NCBI RefSeq assembly: GCF_000346465.2
Contig: NC_034014.1
Span: forward strand, 13,017,782 to 13,081,781
Direction: 5' to 3'
Origin: Prunus persica
Lineage: Eukaryota > Streptophyta > Magnoliopsida > Rosales > Rosaceae
DNA: 64,000 nt
Positions within the stretch are counted from its first letter, which is position 1. Each line of letters begins with the position of its first letter. Of this stretch, positions 48,901 through 59,446 are shown in pieces. The notes beneath the pieces are model-generated. The model did no database searches, was not told where the DNA came from, and was given only the letters and a program-made list of their open reading frames with translations. A program made the translations under genes and the position numbers.

Positions 48901-51715
48901 ACAAAAGCAATTGGCTGACCAGCACATTGAGTAAGATCATCAGCAAACAGGGGTTCGGTACCAAACATAGTCTTCGACCCCACGTTCTCCCCACTGTTGG
49001 GGATATCTTTAAAAGATATCAGTGCAGAAACTCCATCTGGATGTGGTTTAGGTTTGAATTTTATTCCCTTCACTCTGGCCAAAGGCTTTGTACTATAAAT
49101 GAACGCTCCATATAAGCAATTTGTCGGAGATGGAATGTCGTCTACATAGACTGCCTCCCCTAGAATTTGATTTTCATGAATGAGATAAGTACTTTAGTTG
49201 TCAAGAGTTAGAAGCACCCAAGAAAAAATATAATTTAAAAAAAAACTGGAAAAGATATGGAGTCAATGGAATCAAAACAGATCATGAAATGGTTTAAAGA
49301 GAATAATGTAACCACGAAAAACTGGAAAAGATATGGAGTCAATGCAAACTCACTGTTGTCCTGGTTGGTAAAAAAAAATCAATAACTATTGCAAGCCAGG
49401 AAAATAAAAGGGTCAAACAAACTCGGTGCCATAATCTACAGACAGAATCATTTTAAAATGAGACATTTATATAAGCACTTGTAAATTTATAATTCAATTT
49501 CTAAATACTTTTAGCTCTCTAACATGACTGACCAAGAGGAAAGAAGATAGCAAAATATATAAGCAATGGTATTTTCATGAATAATACGTAGTGCATCCTG
49601 GTGTCCTTAATATAACTTCACTCCAGAGAAAGAAAATCCAGATTTTTCTATATTATCAGGTCTTAAAGTGAGTAGTCAAGATTAAGTTTCTTTATAGATT
49701 TCACCATTACCATCACAGAGACCATAAAAAGAAAGCTAGTAACTAGACATCCTCATAATCATGTGAAGGAACAAACCTGAAGCTTGCAAGAGAGCTCCAG
49801 ATTTTGTAATTGGCTCACCAACTGGATAATACTCTGTACTCAATCCAAGCACCTGTTTAGCAGATGTGACAACAGTTGGAATCTTACATCTTTGGTTCTT
49901 TTTTAGCATAGAAGAATCCGCCGAAAAATGACTTTCCAAGAAACCATTGGAAATTTCAGATTCACTGTCAATTAACGGGCTAAAGAACTCGAAAAGAAAA
50001 CCAGTAGCCAAGCTTGACCTGTAAGCAGGACTCATGGTACCTTCTTCGGGAACCACAGTAGCTCTAACTAACTTAATAGCTTCATACAAAACACCAGCAG
50101 TCAGAGTTTTCCCAGTTAAAAATTCCTCAACCTTTCTTGCTCTAATTGCATGTTTAGTTCCATAAGCACCAAAAGCCAGACAACAGTGCTCTACCATAAT
50201 TCCATTAGATATTTTACAAGACGAAACTTCAGCTAAGAAGGCAGCATGTAAATAAGGCAATGCGTTTCCTAGGGGTCTGGGTGTAGCTCGATAGGTTTCA
50301 AACAGCAACGTTGTGTTTGTTTCTGGAGAAACTTGTCTGACTGCTTCCTGATGTGGGATTTTAACACTTAAAAGTACACTTTTTGGATCCAGTGGAGGTC
50401 TAGTCAGAAAATCCTCCAACTTAATCATTTCAGATCTAGAACCATTCATTATACCTACCTCTGAATCCACAGCAAGAAGTATCGTAGCAATATCTGAAGG
50501 AAAGCATTTTCTTTGTGCCATCACCAAATTCCCTCCTATACTAGCTGTATTTCTGAGAAAACCTGAACCAATTTTCTCCATATGATTGGCAATTTTATTT
50601 AACACAATCTCACCTCTTGATGGAAATTCACCTTTGTCTTTCTTCCTCAACATTTCAATAACTTCAGATATTGTTAGAATTGCTCCAATCTCAACCCCTG
50701 TCAGATCCACCTTAATCATTGACAACTCAGGAACATATCTGAGATCAATGTATCTGTCAGAGCATTTTAGCTCCTTGTAATACCCCATCCCAGTGTTACC
50801 AACAACTAATTTCATCTCATTTTCATTACTAAAATCATTAGCTTTCAATAAGTTTTGAAGCTCCTCAACACTAACAGGACTGTACCAACCATATCTCTTT
50901 GAATCCAAAAACATGGAAGACCTGATTTCGTTTCTTAAGAACTCAGGAAATGTACAGTTCTCAGCATCATGATTATATAGAGGCAAACTATCTATCTTCA
51001 CTTCCTTACTGTCGCCCTTTCTCCAAAAAGAGTTGAACCCCAAATCCTCCATATCAACATCTGCTGCAAAACTCTTACAGGCATCAGCAATGGATCGATA
51101 CCCAGTACATCTACAGAGGTTTCCTGCAATAGACTTTTCAACTTCAGAAACGGTGAGTTTGGAGAACCCAGGAGGTGGCTCCAGTCGATTGGTCTTTTCA
51201 GCTTTGACAAGAGCTGCAAAGAGTGAAACACACATGCCAGGAGTACAAAAACCACATTGAGAAGCATGGAAACCAGCAAACCTTTGTTGAATAGGATGGA
51301 ACCCATCTTTACTATTTCCGAGTCCTTCGGATGTTGTAATTGAACATCCATTTATACTGCAAAGTAGAGTGAGACATGAACTTACATTAAAATCTTTCAC
51401 TTCGTCAACAACAGGGTCATACTTGGACAGTAGCACAACACAGGCACCACAACCACCTGCAACCATTTTTAAAGTTTATATTATATAACTAATCCAATTT
51501 TAGGCAGATGCAAAATCCAACATACATAAAACCTTTTGAAAGTTCGTAACCCAAATTACAACCTGATCTAATATGATTATTACTGAACACCTGAAATTAT
51601 AGAATCATCAGCAAGAAAGAAGGCTCTTTAAACATCAATTGGTCACCATGAAAGAAAAAAGTGTTCAAAACCTCCCAATCATTCAAATTTATGAGGTTAT
51701 TAAATTCTACTTCTG

Positions 51716-51754
<39 letters not shown>

Positions 51755-51900
51755 AGACCTTCACCACAACCGAGCTTGACACTTTTGAAACGAGTCTGAG
51801 TACGCAAGAACTCAAGCAAAGTAGTTGAAGGGTCAACACTTGGGAGCTCAAACCTCTCCCCGTTAACTGCAAAAACCAGACAACCTTCTCTTTGCGCCAT
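42912..51900 (-). CDS. AAO: Aldehyde oxidase (molybdenum cofactor enzyme)
   Basis: Cytosolic flavoprotein that oxidises aldehydes (in plants indole-3-acetaldehyde, abscisic aldehyde and others) to acids with O2; this copy's substrate is unknown. Ten exons on the minus strand: 51759-51900, 49777-51456, 48900-49159, 48544-48753, 48067-48285, 46050-47015, 45153-45248, 44867-44965, 44222-44411 and 42912-43183. All join in frame to 1377 aa, the usual family length. The N-terminal 2Fe-2S domain has GCGEGGCGAC (Cys45, Cys50, Cys53), and the second cluster has CGFCTPG and CRCTGYR. The FAD domain includes KLVVGNTGMG and the IGGNLV loop. The Moco domain has GGGFGGK, AMRAPGEVQG, GGIELGQGLWTK and the catalytic Glu motif SGEPPLLLA. 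The intron after exon 7 uses a GC donor (GAG then GCAAGT) if the conserved AVSEVEV is kept. No lesion seen. Confidence 0.96.
47650..47935 (-). mobile_element. TRIM-like remnant in aldehyde oxidase intron 5
   Basis: Two similar segments (GGCTTAACATATATTGTTTG near 47655 and AGCTTAATACACATTGTTGG near 47875) flank a core with ATAGTATCAAAGC, a decayed tRNA-Met primer-binding word. It may be a short terminal-repeat element; identification is tentative. Confidence 0.35.
51721..51753. repeat. (GA)n microsatellite in aldehyde oxidase intron 1
   Basis: 33 bp of pure GA, beginning only 5 bp downstream of the exon 1 donor when read on the minus strand (CT repeat). Confidence 0.95.
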
Positions 51901-52882
51901 TTGTTAGAGTCAGAGAGCCAGAAAGCTTCAGAGGCAGAGCAACAAACTACAGAAGATAAAGTACCCATAACTCCAAATCTATCGAAGACGGAGAATGATG
52001 TCACAATCACAGAAATCCAAGTCAACCGCTAAGTCACTATTTTTGGAGCATTATCCTAAGCAATCCATTTTTCTTTATAAGAATCGTCTCTTTTGAAATT
52101 TTTTAACAACATTCCAACTGTTGGTCTTTCAAGTTTCTCCAGTTTTATCTCAATCTAATGCAAGAGCAAGGGTAAAGGCAAGGCAAACGTAAAGTTTGTT
52201 ACTATTTATGTGAATAGTAGCAGAAGCAAGGGCAAGACAAGTATAAAATTTGTCACTATTTATATGAATAATAGCAGCATCACAAGCGCAATTATTATGG
52301 GAAATATGCTGATATAATCACTTAACACAACTTTCATTCCCAAATCATCACTTTACAAAATCTTATTCTGACATAATCATTGGGGACTTGAAATTACCTA
52401 ATTACCCTCTATATAAAATGCATATCTATTGACCCTTTATCGCCTCTTCTCTGAGAAAGCCAACTTCTCCCAACTCCTCTCTCTCTCTCAGTTCTCTCTT
52501 CCTCTCTCAGCGCTTTCTCTCTCCATCGACCACCACCACTCTCTTTCTCCCTCTGCTGCGAAAACCTAAGCAGTACTCTCTCCTTCTCTCTCTGCAGTCG
52601 ATGTTAGGGTTTGGTGAGGGGGTTCTTGAAGGTGAAAGAGAGGGTTTCTCCGTTAAATGCTCTCTCCCTTCAACAATCTCTCAGTTCCCTCTGTTTTCAT
52701 GTCTTCAATCGACGTCTTTCTCTTCTCCTCTGCTCCTTCTGGGCCTCGCAAAACCCTATTTCTTGGTTTCGGTTCCGACTTTTTTCACATACTGCCTCCT
52801 CATTCTCAATCCTCTCACAGGCAAAATTCGTGCTTTTCTTTAGGTGTTTCTGGGATTTCCAATTCGGTTCTGTGCGCAAAAA
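51901..52882. promoter_or_regulatory. Divergent promoter region between aldehyde oxidase and the UBP24-like locus
   Basis: The two loci start back to back 983 bp apart. 52480-52880 is a CT-rich 5' UTR-like leader for the UBP24-like locus. 52158-52275 holds two imperfect copies of a roughly 60-bp unit (GCAAGGGTAAAGGCAAG against GCAAGGGCAAGACAAG, each followed by ACTATTTAT) that may be a MITE remnant. Confidence 0.4.
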
Positions 52883-54100
52883 ATGAGTGATTCTAAGGTG
52901 GGTTTTGTATTTGTTATTGACTAGTTTGTCTTTTTGTATGGTTTTCATTTGAGAAGGATAATTTCACTAACCTGTGACTGATTTTGTGAAGTTTAGTAAT
53001 TAAAGAAATTGGAAATTTCGGTATTGTAACTGTGAATTACTTCATGCTTGGATGAAACTTCTATTGGTCTGATTGATTTTGCTCTATGGATGATGAAGTG
53101 CCTCAATTTGCTATTTGTCATCGTGGATTGGTTCGTTTGTGATGCGTGTTTTCAGTTCCATTTTATGATGCATATTTAGTGTGGGAATTTATTGTGGTGG
53201 CAATGGCTATTCCATTATAACACAGCTTTACCCTCACTAGGCCCTAAATTAGCTGTTGAGTAATAATGCAGAAGTAAATTTGTTGTTATCATTGCTGTTT
53301 CAGCATCTAGTAGGATATTTTGCACCGTTCTAGTCTTATGGTTAATTATGTGATTTTGAAATACTAATGTAAATTGGCGTGGGATTTTTCTCTTCCTTGT
53401 GCTATAAAACCTGCCAAATTTTGTTGTTATTCCTTGTTTGCAGCTATTCGTTTTTGGGTCATTCTCTGAAGATGAGACCAGGTCATTGCTGCAAAAGCAA
53501 TCACCTGGGAAGGCTGAAAAGCCTTTGGAAAAGAATGTATTGCAGTTTGGGTCTATAAATTTTGTTACTAAAATATCTTCGGGTGAATGTAATGGTGAAT
53601 CAAGCAGACCACAAAATTCTGTGAAAGGGCTCAGCAAAGTTCAGCCTTTAAGTTCACTTAATAAGCCGAATGAAGTGGAGGCTGTAAAAGCAGCAAATGA
53701 TAGTTTACCAGCATCTTTAACTACTCCTACAGAGAATGGATGTACTGATAATTATAAAAATGGTTCTGCCCATAGTAATGGCGTGACAGAGGCGACAATG
53801 GATAATCTTGATGTAGCTTCTTTACCTTTATCCAATAACGCAGGTGGTCTCTCCAATCAATTTTCAAGTCTGGAATTGCAGAACAGAGAGCAGAATGGTC
53901 GTGTTGATGATTTATCAGCTTCTAAGGTAAAGGGGGAACTACAGAAGTGTTTGAATGGGTTTGTTACAGTTTCTACGGTCTTGCCTCGTGGTTTAATCAA
54001 TTCAGGGATTTTGTGCTTTCTCAATGCAACGCTACAGGCTCTCTATCCTGTTCTCCTTTGTTCAGCTTCTGCAGGAATTGAGAACTCGCAAAGTGCCTAA
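52883..54100 (+). pseudogene. UBP24-like ubiquitin protease, 5' fragment
   Basis: N-terminal part of a plant ubiquitin-specific protease of the UBP24 type (deubiquitinase). Exon 1 is 52883-52897 (MSDSK) and exon 2 starts at 53444 (LFVFGSFSEDETRSLL). The low-complexity N-terminal region is intact and reaches the Cys box, GLINSGILCFLNATLQAL; the catalytic Cys codon is 54014-54016. The residue two before it, an Asn in this family that helps form the oxyanion hole, is Ile (ATT, 54008-54010). Right after it two 1-nt losses shift the frame, so that VQLLQELRTRKVPK (54063-54102) lies in another frame; the gene then stops at the exon 2 boundary. No later exon (His box) is visible. A truncated duplicate. 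Confidence 0.88.
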
Positions 54101-54990
54101 GGTCTCTATCTGTAGCAATGGGGCTGGACTATTCAAAACTGGTGCACATCCTATATTAGATAACTCTGGGGGGGAAGGAGGAGGGGGAGATGAGATTGTT
54201 TGAGGGGGAGTATAGGGAAACTTGGAGAGAAGCTTTCTCTGTTTTTAACCATTGACCATGTGAAATATAAACTTGCGGGAAACTCCAGGGAACTTAAGCT
54301 CCTGTGGCATCCTATCAAAGTTTGTAGGATAGGGATGGCCAGTCATTAGCTTAATGTCCTACCCCTTAGTTTGGCATCTTGATCTTGATCTTGGTTTTTC
54401 TTTCTTTTTTTCCTGCAGAGGAAAGACGAACTTTTTTTTAGAGAAGGGTGGGTGACTATCAAAAAGCATTATGTCAGCCCTCCAAGGTGGTGGAAAAAAT
54501 TTCATCTTCAAGATGGACGCAGACTTATAGTCATCAATTTGTTGCAACTTCCTCCAGCATTATACTGAAATGCTGGATTTGGAATCAAATTTTGTTACTC
54601 TTCTTTGAGCCAGCAATTTTTATATTGTATTTCAAGGGATATATATGATGTCATAGTCTGACTGAAAGTTGTATTAATTTATACCGAGCCGTCCTTAGGT
54701 TGGGGTGGTTATCATTATCAGTAAAGAATTTTGTATCTATAATTTAAAATTGCATTATAATAAGGTGGAAAATGTGAAATGTGCATCGTATCTCAATCTC
54801 ATCATTGTGTTTGCAAAATGATGCATGCCTCAGCTACTTTCAGTGTCAAGAATGTCTCCAAGTTCATAGGGTTTGTATATCATTGGCAAGAAAAATGCAA
54901 GGGGAAATGTCTGATATAATTATTTTCTGTTTCTTTCTGCAGTTTTGTCTTGGCAATTTCTGTTTCTTTCACCTTTTCTTTTTAGATTGC
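54101..54990. other. Non-coding stretch after the UBP24 fragment
   Basis: No gene recognised; short frames only. The poly-T run before CCTGCAGAGG at 54418 resembles a splice acceptor but leads into no recognisable exon. Confidence 0.4.
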
Positions 54991-55690
54991 ACAAGAAAAA
55001 GAAAAGCCGCGCCCAACTTGTTTATTGTATTTTTATTGCTTTTGTATTGCTTGTCTATTGCTATTTTATTGTTTGTTTATTGCTATCGTCCAACTTATTT
55101 ATTGTATTTTTATTGCTTGTCGATTGCCATTTTATTGCTTGTTTATTGCTATCGTATTGCATGTCTGTTACCACTTCATGATCTACGTGCCATTATTTTT
55201 GTATTGCTTTTGTATTGCTTTTTGGTTGGTTTTCCTAATTAATATAATTTGTTGCAGGGGAAGCAACTATGAGTTTATTTATATTAACGAATCACATTCT
55301 TACAATAATAAATAATCAATAAAAAAGCAATAATGGAATCACATTCTTACACCAATAGCTGAACACGAATCAATCATATTGAAGAGATACATATACAGTG
55401 CTTGTTGTGCTTTATTTATATGATAATGAATAATGATCTAGCATTTTCCTTTACAAAATAAACTTATACAATCAAGTGTTTTCTTTTACAAAATATCCTT
55501 ATAAGTTCATTCAAAAGACAGACTTGAAAAAACAGTTGATAAGAAAAAAATATAAGTGCAATAATCAGGCAATACCGCAACACAACAATGGCAATACGAT
55601 GACAATACAAATGCAATAGGGGAGCAATACAATGGCAATACAAAAACTCCACATTCCCACTAAAATTTCATTCCATATTCCCACTATATA
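54990..55690. repeat. Fold-back element with GCAATA/TATTGC arrays
   Basis: TATTGC words are repeated about ten times at 55010-55215 and the complementary GCAATA words at 55555-55640, separated by some 340 bp. They are therefore inverted arms. The right arm ends with an AAAACTCCACATTCCCAC block similar to the AAACTTCATACTCCCCC block of the array at 12790-13290. Confidence 0.6.
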
Positions 55691-56423
55691 TTCATAATCT
55701 ACAACATATTACAAAAAGGACATGACATCCTTAATGGAATCACATTTTACACTCCTACATCGTCAAAATACCCTCGACCAAGGAATGGGTGGAGAGGCTT
55801 TTGTAAAAGTTGAGGATGTAAAAGATGTTCTTGACTAGAATGTGGATTAGTTACTGGCCAAAGGCTTCTTAGGAAATTATTTTCCTTTCACAACTCTCCA
55901 AAAGCTAATCTAGCCTGAGGGAAAAAACAGAATCAGAGATACATAGGCGTAACTAGTGACACTTGAGTACATTATGAACGCAAGAGAACTCAGATAACTC
56001 GCCATTATAATTGTCTTTCATAGATTAGGCCTAACTCTATCTCAAAGCCTTAACATGTTGGTGGCAGGTGGTTCAAGCTCCAACCACTTCGTGAAATTAA
56101 CCAAAATAAAAACCACTCTCCAAAATTGATGCTTTCTCATCTGAAATTAGAAAACTAACAATATTGCTAAAGACGATTTTATTTTTTCCTGCATGAGTAA
56201 ACTTTGCGGATTGAGATGACAGAGATGAAGGTATAATGATCTTCCTCTATGCAAAAAATAACAATCATATTTGTTTTTGCATAATGATTTTTATTTTGTG
56301 TCATTTGAGCATAGAATCCTTCAGGATCTTAGTAGAGTTCTGATAATTCCTTGTGATATTCTGAGACCACAATTGAACTTCATAATTTAACCCAAAATTT
56401 TCATAGAAGTGAACGACACATAC
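55691..56423. other. Non-coding spacer
   Basis: No gene recognised. AT-rich, ending at the 3' side of the TVP38-like fragment. Confidence 0.4.
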
Positions 56424-56830
56424 CTTGATAGTGACATAACCAGCTGGTATCAGACCAATTATGGTTGTTAGGAAGAAAATATGATAGGGTGCATCCACTA
56501 TTGGTGAAGCAAGATTAATAAACGTGTTTGGCAAGGTGGGAGTCAATCGTAGAAACAACATGTAGGTCAAAAGTCCCTCTCCTCTTTAGCCACCCGGAAG
56601 AAAAAATAAATGAATTACTCCTATTTTTGAAGTTAGTATCAATGAGAGATATGGAGACATTTGAATTTACCTGGTTTTGGAAAAACTGCAACTTGTCAGG
56701 CTAAAGAGAGAAGACAATGGGCCTCCCTATCAACTTTGACAAGAAATAAGAAGAACATGCACTAGCAGTGGCATTGAAAACCACCAAAGCTACACCTTTG
56801 AAAAAAAAGGGAACCAGCAAACAAGAACAT
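56424..56830 (-). pseudogene. TVP38/DedA-like membrane protein fragment
   Basis: Parts of two exons of a SNARE-associated Golgi (TVP38/TMEM64, DedA-like) membrane protein. The upstream exon, to about 56690, reads VALVVFNATASACSSYFLSKLIGRP then IVFSL, TAG, PDKLQFF; the stop sits where Trp is usual. The downstream exon (56424 to about 56600) reads MLFLRLTPTLPNTFINLASP and continues to IGLIPAGYVTIK, but is frameshifted against its own first codons (VAKEERD). The N- and C-terminal parts are absent. Confidence 0.8.
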
Positions 56831-57083
56831 GAATACAGTACCAGAGGCAAAAACAAAAGCAAAATAAATAAACCAATCAATGCCAAACAGTCATTGCAAC
56901 GAAGTAGGGACAATGTTTTTGTGGGGTAAACAGTAGCAGTACAATATTTTTGTGGTTTGGAAGCCACTCTAAAGATTCCATCAACCAATCTGCTGCACTG
57001 TGCTGTCAAAATTTTCAACGACAACGAATGACCACAAAAAATGCTCTTCATTTCTTTTCTTTTTTAATTCTTCCTTCACTTCT

Positions 57084-57558
57084 CTATTTATTAATGTCTC
57101 CTTGGATTTGTTCCAGGGTTTTCCCTTTTGTTTCCGGTACCATCAAGATCACGAACAATATAGCCAGAGCATTGATGGCTGCATACAGAATGAAGGTACC
57201 TGAAAATAGAGACACGTAATGAGTTATTACCATGTATAATCAGATTTGCTTTTAACTCTACTAAATATTACTCTCTAGTTTTTATAATAAGAAAAGGAAA
57301 AGGTATTTACCATAGGAGCTCCAACTCATAAGAAAGTTGAAAGTGTAGGAACACAACCATGCACCAAGCCAGTTCACTAAAGTTGCAAAGCTTCTAGCCT
57401 GCCCTTCAATATTTATAGCGAATATCTGCAGCAGATGGAAATTTATTCAAACCGGTGACATGATCGATTACGGACGGTTAGATGAGTAAATGTTGCAAAT
57501 TTTATATACCTCAGACATCACAATCCAAGGAACTCCTCTCATTCCTATTGAGAAGGAT

Positions 57559-57591
<33 letters not shown>

Positions 57592-57748
57592 AGAAACAAA
57601 TTGTTAAAGAAATATAAGGGAAAAAATGGAAACTCAATGTTAAAAGAGAACGATCTGCGTGGATAATATATTTTGACAAGGCTCATCAGTTACCAGCATG
57701 CCAGTTACAGCAAGTGTGGGAGTTGCAGTGAGTGCCAATTCATGAACC
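57084..57748 (-). pseudogene. ERD6-like sugar transporter, 3' fragment
   Basis: C-terminal transmembrane part of an MFS monosaccharide transporter (ERD6-like, tonoplast or plasma membrane). Recognisable exons: 57510-57559 (GSFSIGMRGVPWIVMSE), 57311-57425 (IFAINIEGQARSF to FLMSWSSY) and 57084-57199 (PETKGKTLEQIQGDINK, stop). A decayed piece (LALTATPTLAVTGML) lies at about 57692-57748. These exons join in frame, but the N-terminal two thirds of the gene are absent, so it cannot make a transporter. The acceptor at 57560 is preceded by a TA repeat. Confidence 0.85.
57561..57589. repeat. (TA)n microsatellite at a splice acceptor
   Basis: About 29 bp of TA directly before the AG acceptor (minus strand) of the transporter exon 57510-57559, where a pyrimidine tract would normally stand. 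Confidence 0.9.
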
Positions 57749-58120
57749 TGGTTCACAAAGAGCATTTTGTCATGTTATTTGGATAAACCTAAACAGAGAG
57801 ATGTTAGGGTGTTACAAGAAAAAAAAAAGTGGGTTGTGTTCCAATTATCACAGGCAAAGATTCTCTTGAGTTTGTGAAGCACTAGTCCTCAAGACAACTA
57901 GTTGTAATATACATTACTAACATCTCACAACAAAGGCATACATTAGATTTAACATCTGCAGTTAGAGGGAAGACCAGAAGAAAAGCCCTTAGATTTAAGC
58001 AGTATTACAAAGATCATGACTTGAGGTTTCCCAAATTTAGTTTGGGGCATGAATTTCCAACAATGACATAGTGCAGAGAAGATATTCGATACTATGCTAA
58101 TAGTTGTGCCAGGTTACTAA
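57749..58120. other. Spacer between the transporter fragment and the MuDR relic
   Basis: No gene recognised. Confidence 0.4.
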
Positions 58121-59446
58121 GTTTGTGAAGAATGAACCTGGTAGGCTCAGAATTAAATGCAATGGAAAATCAAAGAAGGGTCCTTGTCCTTGGGTAGGGA
58201 CCGACTGTTAGAGTGAGACTTTTTTAGGAGAGCACACATGTGGGAGAGAGGAAAGAAGCAGATTTGCAACTTCTAGTTGGTTAGCTGCAAGATTTGACGA
58301 GGAGCTTAGGAAAAATCCTAATATTTCAGTGGTAGATTTCATGGCATTGGTAAGGAAGCATTATTTCATTGATGTTACTAAGGATTGGATTTATAAAGCA
58401 AAGCAAATGGCTGAAGAGAAGATTCAAGGGTCAATTGAAGAACAATATGAAAAGCTATGGGACTATTGTTAGGACATTAAGAGACAAAATCCAAGTAGCA
58501 CCATCCTTGTGAAGACAACTTTGAGAGGTGAAGATCCAGTTTTCAGACAATGTATGTATGCTTTGATGCTTGTAGGAGAGGATTCTTAGAAAGTTGTAGG
58601 ACAATAGTGAGATTTGATGGTTGCTTCATCAAGGGAGCTCATCTAAGTCAACTACTTACTGTTGTTGGGATCAATGCCAACAATGGCATATTCCCAATAG
58701 CATTTGGTGTAGTGGAGATTGAGAACAGAGAGTGTTGGACTTGGTTCTTAGAATCTTTTTCAGAGCTGTAGGTATCACAGATGGAAATGGGTGGGTGATC
58801 ATTACAGGCAAGCAAAAAGGCCTAGGAAGAGCAATAGAAGACTTAGTGCCAACTATTGAGTACATACATTGTGTCAAGCATATCCATGCAAACTTCAGAA
58901 CACCTGGTCACGGTAGTTGGCTTTAAAACAGAGATTATGGGCTGCAGATAGAGCCACTATAGTTCCATGGTGGGAAACAGAGATGGAGAAGATAAGAGAT
59001 TTGTCTGGATAAGCTTACAGATGGTTGGAAGATAGGCCTGCAAGCCATTGGAGCAGATCACATTTTAAAATTGGGCCAAAGTGTGATATGTTGCTCAATA
59101 ATTTATGTGAGTGTTTCAATTATGCTATTTTAGAAGCTAGAGATAAACCAATATTGACAATCCTAGAGAGATTAAGAAATTATTTAATGTTGAGAATGGC
59201 AAGGCAAAGAGAAATGCAGTGGACTCAGAAGGTTGGACCAAGGATTGTAAAGATAATGAAAAAAAAACCTTGAATGAGAGTGGGTCATGCATTGCTCAAC
59301 ATGCTGGAAGAGGACAGTATCAATTTATGCACATGTTGGGGGGGCAATATACTGTGGATTTGAATAGGCATACATGCTCATGCACGAAATGGGATCTATG
59401 TGGTCTTCCTTGTTGCCAAGCACTAGTTGCAATCTCAAGGCAATAG
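58120..59446 (+). pseudogene. MuDR-type transposase, degenerate
   Basis: A MULE transposase from a family different from the one at 2145. Pieces in order: end of the MuDR DNA-binding domain (about 58140-58260), RKNPNISVVDFMALVRKHY, GFLESCRTIVRFDGCFIKG (first Asp), NANNGIFPIAFGVVEIENRE, WTWFLESF, then IITGKQKGLG, where family members have an Asp (SDKQKGL) and this copy has Gly, then HCVKHIHANF, NNLCECFNYAILEARDKPI (Glu), and a SWIM finger CSCTKWDLCGLPCCQAL with Gln in place of the metal-binding His. Several stops (near 58469, 58924 and 59009) and frameshifts are present. No inverted repeats could be assigned to it. Confidence 0.85.

Noticed and set aside
49192..49735. Possible extra coding exon in aldehyde oxidase intron 2
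   Set aside because: Exons 2 and 3 already join in frame at a conserved site and the intron has only short frames.
54781..55315. Plus-strand frames with Cys/Leu/Ile repeats that look like membrane segments
   Set aside because: They translate the TATTGC repeats of the fold-back element.
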